From Acidobacteriota bacterium (GTDB lineage: Bacteria; Acidobacteriota; Terriglobia; Terriglobales; Acidobacteriaceae), in assembly GCA_025353435.1 (NCBI GenBank), contig JANXQR010000460.1, positions 1 through 13,123 on the forward strand: a stretch of DNA of 13,123 nucleotides, written 5' to 3'. A program made the position numbers and the translations under genes. This document shows, piece by piece, positions 6,921 through 11,876 of this stretch. Within the stretch, counting starts at the first letter, position 1; every line of letters begins with the position of its first letter. The notes under the pieces were generated by a model. That model ran no database searches, was not told the origin of the DNA, and worked only from the letters and a program-made list of their open reading frames with translations.

Positions 6921-7709
6921 ATGTTGCCGTATATTCCAATTCCGTTCTGGCCGCACAATATCCCTACTTTTGGGCTGATGTTGTGGCTGGCTGCCGTGGT
7001 CGGCGCTGTTGTGATGGACCGCAACTACCGCCGTGCGAAGCTTTCTGCGGACGCCGTCGGGATCGTAGCGATTACGGTGGTTGCAGGAATTGTCGGCGCC
7101 AAGCTTTGGCACGTCCTTGACACGCCTTCCGAGTTCCACGAACAAGGTTGGCAGGTTCTGTGGGATACGGGCGGGTTTGCGTGGTTCGGCGGGCTTGTGG
7201 CGGGCATTTCTGCCCTCGTGATTCAGGGAGTCATGGCAAGGATTGGTGGCCTTCGAGCGCTGGATCTAGCGGCCCCGGCTGCGGCCTTCGGCTACGGAAT
7301 CGGCCGCATTGGTTGTTTCCTGTCCGGTGACGGCTGCTACGGCAAAGAGACCAACCTCCCGTGGGGCATGAGCTTTCCCAAGGGCATCCAGCCCATCTAC
7401 GACCGGGTTCATCCCACCCCCCTGTACGAGCTCGGCGGCGCCTTGTTGATCGGCGCCTGGTTGTGGTTCAGAGGGGGGAAGTCCCGGCCTACTGGAAGCA
7501 TCCTGGGCGAATATCTGATGCTGACGGGATTAGCCCGCTTCTCCGTAGAATTTCTACGGCGCAATCCTCATGTCCTGTGGGGTTTGTCCAACGCGCAGTT
7601 GGCCAGCATGGGTTCAGTTGTGGTTGGCGCGGGTCTGCTGCTGTGGACTTCAACGCGCCGCTCGGAAAGCGTGGACGAGAGCTCGATGGCGGTTGAGAAG
7701 CCGGCGTAG
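6921..7709 (+). CDS. lgt: Prolipoprotein diacylglyceryl transferase, divergent form
   Basis: Lgt transfers diacylglycerol from phosphatidylglycerol to the lipobox cysteine of preprolipoproteins in the inner membrane. The 262-residue protein has about seven hydrophobic segments (near 15-35, 45-62, 85-105, 116-133, 170-184, 195-210, 225-242). Family landmarks are WFGGLVAG (88-95), GRIGCFLSGDGCYG (128-141), LPWGMSFP (146-153), HPTPLYE (164-170) and RFSVEFLRRNP (206-216). The signature block differs from Escherichia coli Lgt, GRLGNFINGELWG: the Asn at position 146 is Cys here, Glu151 is Asp, and there is one extra residue. The HGGL histidine is replaced by Phe89. The arginine of GRIG and the Arg/Glu pair of RFSVEF are kept. 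It is the only lgt in view, so an active divergent enzyme is likely, but a paralogue of altered function is possible. Only AAGAG abuts the ATG; the start was chosen by family N-terminus. Confidence 0.87.
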   Translation: MLPYIPIPFWPHNIPTFGLMLWLAAVVGAVVMDRNYRRAKLSADAVGIVAITVVAGIVGAKLWHVLDTPSEFHEQGWQVLWDTGGFAWFGGLVAGISALVIQGVMARIGGLRALDLAAPAAAFGYGIGRIGCFLSGDGCYGKETNLPWGMSFPKGIQPIYDRVHPTPLYELGGALLIGAWLWFRGGKSRPTGSILGEYLMLTGLARFSVEFLRRNPHVLWGLSNAQLASMGSVVVGAGLLLWTSTRRSESVDESSMAVEKPA

Positions 7710-7717
7710 GGCAGGTG

Positions 7718-8140
7718 TCAGGCTGCTCGCCAGGGATTTGCGAGCTCGATGCCGCAATGTTCGAAATCGCGGGTGTTTCGGGTAGCAAGCGTTGCTTTGT
7801 GCGCCAGGGCGATGGCCGCGATTTGCGCGTCCAGTGGGCTGATTGGACGGCCGATGCGTTGGCGGGCCGTCAGAATCTGTCCGTAGCAGCGAGCGGAATC
7901 CAGGTCGAAGCTGAAAATCTGACCCGAGAAATCTTCGGCGATCATGCCGTCAATCGCCTCTCGCAGGGCTCGTTGTTTCCGTCCTGACGGCATCGACTCA
8001 ATGCCTGACAGAAGCTCAGCAATCACGACCGACGATGTCCAGCATTCCTCTCGAGGTATGCCCTTAAGCCATAGAGAGACTCCAGGTTCGGGGCGCAATT
8101 TCATCAGTTCGGAAATTACGTTGGTGTCGAGCAGGATCAT
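7718..8140 (-). CDS. vapC: PIN-domain toxin of a type II toxin-antitoxin system (VapC/FitB type)
   Basis: This is a predicted Mg-dependent RNase that blocks growth when freed from its antitoxin; family members cut tRNA or rRNA. From the ATG it is 140 residues. The N-terminal ILLDTNVISELMK gives Asp5. Next come the acid in IAELLSGIE (Glu42), SPLDAQIAA (Asp104) and TRNTRDF (Asp125): the four acids of the PIN active site. The pattern DTNVISELM-x-x-x-P-E-P is typical of FitB-like proteins. The antitoxin stop TGA and this ATG share one base (TGATG), which implies translational coupling. A TTG one codon earlier is also in frame. Its stop is separated from the convergent lgt stop by only eight bases, leaving no room for a separate terminator. 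Confidence 0.91.
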   Translation of the reverse strand: MILLDTNVISELMKLRPEPGVSLWLKGIPREECWTSSVVIAELLSGIESMPSGRKQRALREAIDGMIAEDFSGQIFSFDLDSARCYGQILTARQRIGRPISPLDAQIAAIALAHKATLATRNTRDFEHCGIELANPWRAA

Positions 8141-8394
8141 CAATCGAACTTGGGGATCGGGCGCGACGAACGACGCCGCGGCGGAATGTTAAGTTCAATG
8201 CCACCCAGAGCGGCGAAGCGTCTACGAATTGCGGTTCCCAGATCTTCATCGAGTGCAGAAGGAGCTTCTTCTTCGACTGATCTTGCAAGCAATTCTCTGG
8301 CTTCGGCTTCCATGGAGCGGCGATTCAGGGCCGCGCGCACCTGGAGCTTGTGCTTGACCTTGTCATCGAGATTGCGAATGGTAATCGTCCCCAT
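8140..8394 (-). CDS. vapB: Ribbon-helix-helix antitoxin (FitA/VapB type)
   Basis: This 84-residue antitoxin partners the PIN toxin encoded directly downstream. Residues 2-40 show the FitA-type DNA-binding region: TITIRNLDD forms the ribbon strand, KVKHKLQVRAALNRRS the first helix and turn, and MEAEARELLARSV the second helix. The C-terminal half (EEEAPSALDEDLG onward, ending RRRSSRPIPKF) is the expected flexible toxin-binding tail with an acidic then a basic stretch. In known pairs the antitoxin dimer represses its own promoter, more strongly with toxin bound. A palindrome that could be the operator lies 20 bases upstream. The ATG has no obvious ribosome binding site. Confidence 0.89.
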   Translation of the reverse strand: MGTITIRNLDDKVKHKLQVRAALNRRSMEAEARELLARSVEEEAPSALDEDLGTAIRRRFAALGGIELNIPPRRRSSRPIPKFD

Positions 8395-8402
8395 GGAACA
8401 AG

Positions 8403-8432
8403 ATTAACACGAGTTGCTAGCAATGACAGCAA
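8403..8432 (-). promoter_or_regulatory. Candidate autoregulated promoter/operator of the toxin-antitoxin pair
   Basis: On the minus strand, TTGCTG (8427-8432) and GTTAAT (8403-8408) are spaced by 18 bases and could be the -35 and -10. The spacer contains the perfect 10-base palindrome TTGCTAGCAA (8414-8423). Read along the strand, TGCTGTCA followed by TGCTAGCA gives two similar eight-base half-sites. Each differs by one base from the FitA half-site reported in Neisseria (TGCTATCA and its complement), though the spacing is different. Both hexamers are poor matches to consensus. Confidence 0.35.
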
Positions 8433-8578
8433 TGCTTAACCATTATGCATGGGCGCAAGTTGCTTCGATCCGGGTCTACTTTGATCGGCGCGCAGCATCA
8501 AAACCTCTTGAACGGGGCGAAGGGAGTTATTTCAGGGTTGGCTACCTCGGACGCACCAAATTCGGAGACCCTTTGCGT

Positions 8579-8606
8579 TTGCCCAACGCTCCATGTTTCA
8601 TTTAAT
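8579..8606 (+). promoter_or_regulatory. Candidate promoter for the exported hydrolase
   Basis: TTGCCC (8579-8584) and TTTAAT (8601-8606) are 16 bases apart, four and five matches to the sigma70 hexamers. Transcription would start near 8613, about 32 bases before the ATG, leaving room for the GGGGA ribosome binding site at 8634-8638. Apart from this and the toxin-antitoxin operator, I see nothing else in the 250-base gap 8395-8644. Confidence 0.35.
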
Positions 8607-8644
8607 GTAAGAAGCAAATTTCCATCATCGTTTGGGGAAGTCTC

Positions 8645-9613
8645 ATGCCCAGGATCAGAGAGTTGAGTTTCCTGTTTATTACCTCGCTCGCGGTTTTCCT
8701 CAAGGTATATGCGCAAAGAGACTCCTCACCGCACAAGGCCCAGTTCGTCACCGTCGAGAAAGGCGTCCAGCTTGAAGTGCTTGATTGGGGAGGACTCGGG
8801 AAACCGATCATCTTCCTGGCTGGTTCCGGAGACACCGCGCATGCATTCGATAATTTTGCTCCAAAGTTTAACGACCAGCACCACGTCTACGCAATAACGC
8901 GCAAGGGCTTTGGTGTGTCCAGCAAGCCTGAGCCTGCAAACGGGAACTATTCGGCGGATCGTCTGGGAGATGATGTCCTTGCCGTCATCCAATCACTCCG
9001 GATCGAGCGTCCGGTTCTCGTGGGACATTCGATTGCCGGTGAGGAGCTAAGCTCAATCGGTAGTCGCTTTCCGAATAAGGTGTCCAGTCTAATCTATCTT
9101 GATGCTATCGCGAGTTGGTCCTTCTATGATCCGGCGCACCCGCAAGCAGAGATCGAGATGAATGGCATTAAGAAACGCATCGAAGAGATCGAGGGGGGTG
9201 GAGTCGATGAGCAGGAAAAGTTACGTAAACTTGAAGTCGCAATTGCGGCGTTCGAGACCGTTCTTCACCAAAACAATGAAGATGTGAAGTCGATGCCTCC
9301 ATTGCCGCCACGCCCACCAATAGGGGCTGCGATGAACTTCGGTGTGGAGAAGTACACAACCATCCCTGTTCCGGTGTTGGCAATCGTTGCCTGCCCTCAC
9401 GATTGGAGCCACTTCTTTCCGAATGATCCGGAACGCCGAGCAGCGCGACTTGCAGCGGATACAGCTGCCTGTTCGCAACGAGCGGAAGCTTTTGCACGCG
9501 GAGTTCCAACCGCACGAGTCGTGCGGATTCCGAACGCTGATCATTACGTCTACCGCTCAAACGAACCGCAGGTCATCGAGGAGCTGAACAAGTTCCTCGC
9601 TACCCTCCAGTAG
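8645..9613 (+). CDS. Exported alpha/beta-fold hydrolase
   Basis: This is a 322-residue alpha/beta hydrolase that is probably secreted to the periplasm. Residues 1-23 form a signal peptide ending in VYA. The core begins with VTVEKGVQLEVLDWGG. The loop IIFLAGSGDTAHAFDNF (55-71) supplies the oxyanion position. GFGVSSKP follows. The nucleophile elbow is VGHSIAGEE with Ser129. The likely acid is Asp253 in IVACPHDW, and the histidine is His300 in PNADHYVYRSNEP. A cap of about residues 160-235 is rich in Glu and Lys and predicted helical, with a proline cluster (PPLPPRPP). The substrate cannot be read from sequence; epoxide hydrolase-like, esterase or haloperoxidase-like members share this layout. 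GGGGA lies six bases before ATG. It stands alone between the toxin-antitoxin pair and the convergent protease gene. Confidence 0.86.
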   Translation: MPRIRELSFLFITSLAVFLKVYAQRDSSPHKAQFVTVEKGVQLEVLDWGGLGKPIIFLAGSGDTAHAFDNFAPKFNDQHHVYAITRKGFGVSSKPEPANGNYSADRLGDDVLAVIQSLRIERPVLVGHSIAGEELSSIGSRFPNKVSSLIYLDAIASWSFYDPAHPQAEIEMNGIKKRIEEIEGGGVDEQEKLRKLEVAIAAFETVLHQNNEDVKSMPPLPPRPPIGAAMNFGVEKYTTIPVPVLAIVACPHDWSHFFPNDPERRAARLAADTAACSQRAEAFARGVPTARVVRIPNADHYVYRSNEPQVIEELNKFLATLQ

Positions 9614-9699
9614 CGGCATCAAGGTCGCCAATTTGCTTATCGATGCGTGATCGAGAGTCGCGACCGAGTCCCGGCTGAATGACGGCCGACTCTGAAGTA

Positions 9700-9716
9700 A
9701 CTGTTTTAGCAACAGT
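9700..9716. terminator. Possible shared hairpin between convergent genes
   Basis: ACTGTT-TTAGC-AACAGT is a six-base-pair stem with a five-base loop between the hydrolase stop and the protease stop. On the plus strand it is followed by CCATTTTCCC; on the minus strand by TACTTC. There is no strong T run on either side, so termination is only a suggestion. Confidence 0.25.
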
Positions 9717-9729
9717 CCATTTTCCCGGC

Positions 9730-10434
9730 CTACAGCCGCTTCAGGAATGCCAGCGCTTCCTTGAGTTGCGGGAACTGGCGCTCTTCCGCCTTGAATGCCG
9801 GCGAATGCACGCAGCGGCGAATCCCTTTCATCTTCACGGGGTGCTTGAGATGCAGCATTTCATGATAGAGCAGGTATTCGATTGCGTAGCGAGGGCTTGA
9901 GGGGCGATCGAAGACGCGGCTGACCACAATCGTGTTATGCGCGGCATCGTAGTGGCCAAGCGAGCGCTTCGCCATGTGCTCACTCCAGGTGAGTTCCGGC
10001 CGTCCCAGCAGGCCCCCGAAAAACTGAGTGTTAAGCGACTCAAAGACCTCTTCGAGGTTGTAGAAGTGGCCCTGCGGTCCAAAGTAGCGCTTGCTTCCGC
10101 GGGTGCTTCGCACCAACTCCGTTTGGCGCGCAACCGGCGCGCTTGAGGCAAACCGTTTGTAGCGGTGGTTATGCACCGGTTCGATGGGCTTCCTATAGAG
10201 CTTTGCCAGAAGAATGTGCGCAATGGCGCGTATGACGGTCTCCGGCGCTCCCTCCAAAATGTCTGAAAGCGAGACGTGGATGTGCCCTTCGCGCAGTCTG
10301 ATGGTTGTATTCAGGGAAACGAATCGTCGGAAACGGATCGAAATAGGAGGCATCGGCGCACGGGGCCGCAATGCTCGATACTCTTCCTCAAAAATGGGTA
10401 TGAATTCGGCAGCCACCAAGGGGCAGGTTAGCAT
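9730..10434 (-). CDS. SprT-like zinc metalloprotease with a degenerate N-terminal repeat
   Basis: This is a predicted cytosolic zinc-dependent protease of the SprT-like group (SPRTN/SprT). Numbered from the ATG at 10434 it is 234 residues. The C-terminal half carries YLLYHEMLHLKHPV (HEMLH at 191-195) and the third zinc ligand His210 in CVHSPAFKAEE. The strand block LTWSEHMAKRSLGHYD...TIVVSRVFD precedes the active site, as is usual in the family. The N-terminal half has a similar block, IHVSLSDILEG, followed by IRAIAHILLAKLY, where His73 is kept but the Glu and second His are Ile and Ala. It looks like a dead copy. A TTG at 10471-10473 would add 13 residues, but neither start has a strong ribosome binding site. 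The gene follows the probable lipoprotein gene by 53 bases. Its substrate is unknown. Confidence 0.85.
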   Translation of the reverse strand: MLTCPLVAAEFIPIFEEEYRALRPRAPMPPISIRFRRFVSLNTTIRLREGHIHVSLSDILEGAPETVIRAIAHILLAKLYRKPIEPVHNHRYKRFASSAPVARQTELVRSTRGSKRYFGPQGHFYNLEEVFESLNTQFFGGLLGRPELTWSEHMAKRSLGHYDAAHNTIVVSRVFDRPSSPRYAIEYLLYHEMLHLKHPVKMKGIRRCVHSPAFKAEERQFPQLKEALAFLKRL

Positions 10435-10454
10435 GATCCGCTCGGCCGGAGTGT

Positions 10455-10468
10455 GAAGCGCGCGCTTC
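10455..10468. repeat. Perfect 14-base palindrome before the SprT-like gene
   Basis: GAAGCGCGCGCTTC lies between the lipoprotein stop (10488) and the preferred ATG of the protease (10434). It could be a protein-binding site or part of a hairpin in the message. About one such palindrome is expected by chance in a window of this size. If the protease starts at TTG 10473 it is simply coding sequence. Confidence 0.3.
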
Positions 10469-10487
10469 GGCAAACAGGCATCGGATG

Positions 10488-11024
10488 TTACTTCGGCTCC
10501 GCTCTCTCCTGCCCTTTTTCTTCCTTGTGAGTTTCGAAATAACTGGTTTGCTCAGTAAGCAGCCGCTTGGCTTCGTCGGCAAGGTCTTCGCCGGCTTCGA
10601 TGGCTTCCTTTCGGGCCTCATCGAATTCCGGTTCACCAGCGAGTGTGCGAAGGATTCCCAGCCATTTGGGAGCCGCCTCGTTGAGTTTTTTGAGGGAAGC
10701 CCGGAGATCGGCCTTTCGTTCGGAATACTGATCGAGATTCGATCCGACTTCATCCATCAGGGCGGTCAAATCAAGCAACTCGTCATCAATTCGCTTGCCG
10801 CGCGCTACCGACGTGCGTCGGTTGGTGAGGCCCTTGATGGTCTCGGCGTGCTCGTCCATGAACTTCGTGTAGAGCCCAATGCGCTCATCGGGAATAATGC
10901 CTGCTTCGCGAATCTTGTCGATCTGTGCCTCGGTGAGCGGCTGACGCTGCTCCTTCTGAGCCGGAAGCATGCACGCAGAAATGACCAAGGTCATTGGAAT
11001 CAGGAAGGAGCGGCAGAAACGCAT
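10488..11024 (-). CDS. Probable lipoprotein, helical, unknown function
   Basis: This 178-residue protein has an N-terminal export signal, MRFCRSFLIPMTLVISAC. The sequence ISAC at residues 15-18 fits a lipobox, so Cys18 would be lipidated by Lgt. The mature part is charged and almost wholly helical, with segments such as LTEAQIDKIREAG, RIGLYTKFMDEHAETIKGL, KRIDDELLDLTALMDEVGSNLD and SERKADLRASLKKLNEAAPKWL. It ends in a Lys/Glu-rich tail, KEEKGQERAEPK. The periodic pattern suggests a helical bundle or coiled coil. I recognise no named domain. The frame opens 29 codons further upstream, but that leader (MADVFRRCAAL...) lacks an export signal of its own. The downstream ATG at 11022-11024 starts a proper one. 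It lies between the small exported gene and the SprT-like protease gene, all on one strand. Confidence 0.78.
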   Translation of the reverse strand: MRFCRSFLIPMTLVISACMLPAQKEQRQPLTEAQIDKIREAGIIPDERIGLYTKFMDEHAETIKGLTNRRTSVARGKRIDDELLDLTALMDEVGSNLDQYSERKADLRASLKKLNEAAPKWLGILRTLAGEPEFDEARKEAIEAGEDLADEAKRLLTEQTSYFETHKEEKGQERAEPK

Positions 11025-11029
11025 TGTCA

Positions 11030-11048
11030 GAGACCCTCGACGGGTCTC
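11030..11048 (-). promoter_or_regulatory. Hairpin over the ribosome binding site of the lipoprotein gene
   Basis: GAGACCC-GTCGA-GGGTCTC on the minus strand forms a seven-base-pair stem ending five bases before the ATG at 11024. The only Shine-Dalgarno-like sequence, GAGGG, spans the loop and the 3' arm, so folding would hide it. This is the pattern expected of structure-controlled translation, but short hairpins like this are common by chance. Confidence 0.35.
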
Positions 11049-11145
11049 ATTGGAACACAGCTGGGGATGCCTCGAAAAGAGAGCAGCGCAACGCCGAAAA
11101 ACATCAGCCATGAAATTGGGCGGTAGATTTTGACTCAGGCGAGGG

Positions 11146-11161
11146 GCCCTCGAGCGAGGGC
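11146..11161 (-). terminator. G+C-rich hairpin after the small exported helical gene
   Basis: GCCCTCG-CT-CGAGGGC on the minus strand begins six bases after the TAG stop at 11168-11170. No T run follows (the next bases are CCCTCGCCTGAG), so it is at best a weak or processing signal that could lower expression of the two genes downstream. Confidence 0.3.
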
Positions 11162-11167
11162 TTGCAG

Positions 11168-11620
11168 CTATTTCCGGAACACTTGCAGCATGGTTTCGCT
11201 CTGCGCCTGGTTCAGTTGCGCGAGTGTCTGCTCCACCAGCGGACGGTCCTCAAAGCTGCCTTCGTGCAGCAGTTCCTTGAGCCGGAAGGCCGTGTGGCGA
11301 AGCAGAATTTGAGCGTCCTTCAACTTCCGATCGTTTCCCGCAATCGCCATGTGAATGCGGTGGGTCAGCTCTTGTGCGCGCTTCAAAAGTCCGGTCGCCT
11401 TTTCCACATCTCCGGTGGCAATCTGGCGGGCGCTGAGTTCGATCATCTGGTGAACCAGTTGGGCGTAAAGGAAGCACTGTTCCTTGGGTTGAGCCGCGGT
11501 AGCGCGCAGTTCTAGGGCATCGATCGATTGCTGATCGGGGACTTTGTCATCGAACGATGCCGCACAGGCGGGGATTGAGAGTGCGCAGAATAATACAAGT
11601 ACAGTCGGTGACTTACGCAT
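11168..11620 (-). CDS. Small exported all-helical protein, unknown function
   Basis: This 150-residue protein begins with a signal peptide, MRKSPTVLVLFCALSIPACA. Cleavage by signal peptidase I after ACA is likely. IPAC resembles a lipobox, but proline just before the small residue is unusual, so lipidation is doubtful. The mature chain is predicted helical: DALELRATAAQPKEQCFLYAQ, LVHQMIELSARQIATGD, VEKATGLLKRAQELTHRIH, LKDAQILLRHTAFRLKELL, and RPLVEQTLAQLNQAQSETML. This resembles a TPR-like or helical-bundle layout without a recognisable repeat. The start is well supported by GGAGG at 11627-11631, six bases before ATG 11618-11620; five more codons lie in frame upstream. It heads a same-strand group with the lipoprotein and SprT-like genes. 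Confidence 0.82.
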   Translation of the reverse strand: MRKSPTVLVLFCALSIPACAASFDDKVPDQQSIDALELRATAAQPKEQCFLYAQLVHQMIELSARQIATGDVEKATGLLKRAQELTHRIHMAIAGNDRKLKDAQILLRHTAFRLKELLHEGSFEDRPLVEQTLAQLNQAQSETMLQVFRK

Positions 11621-11626
11621 TACGAA

Positions 11627-11631
11627 CCTCC
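11627..11631 (-). promoter_or_regulatory. Strong ribosome binding site of the small exported gene
   Basis: GGAGG, six bases, then ATG (11618-11620) on the minus strand. This selects the second methionine of the open frame and puts the signal peptide at the exact N-terminus. Confidence 0.7.
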
Positions 11632-11778
11632 GCAATAGCGGTTATTCGCTTAGGTCTCCAGTCCCTGCAGGAACACGTATCCCGTGCTATGAGTACTTTC
11701 TGGACAAAATAAATCCAAATTCCGTACCCACACTGAGACTGGAAACAAATTGCACTCTTGGGCCGAGAATATAGGAGC

Positions 11779-11835
11779 TTTGAAGAGCATATGCAAGTGA
11801 AATGTAATTGCATTGTCTCTTTTGAGCTCTTCAAA
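11779..11835. repeat. Nested inverted repeat in an A+T-richer gap
   Basis: TTTGAAGAGC (11779-11788) and GCTCTTCAAA (11826-11835) are perfect complements. Inside them ATGCAA (11791-11796) pairs with TTGCAT (11808-11813). Together they could fold into a two-tier hairpin in RNA from either strand. It lies 42 bases past the TPR gene stop, in the 256-base gap before the small exported gene. The gap is visibly richer in A and T than the genes, and I see no ORF of real character in it. Confidence 0.4.
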
Positions 11836-11876
11836 ACACGGCAGGCTACTGCAACTAGAAACACATCTTCGCCTGA

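Noticed and set aside
10485..11126. A 213-codon plus-strand frame opposite the lipoprotein gene
   Set aside because: The two frames cover the same span. The minus-strand one has an export signal, lipobox and amphipathic helices. The plus-strand one has a hydrophobic start but loses any pattern afterwards and lacks a ribosome binding site.
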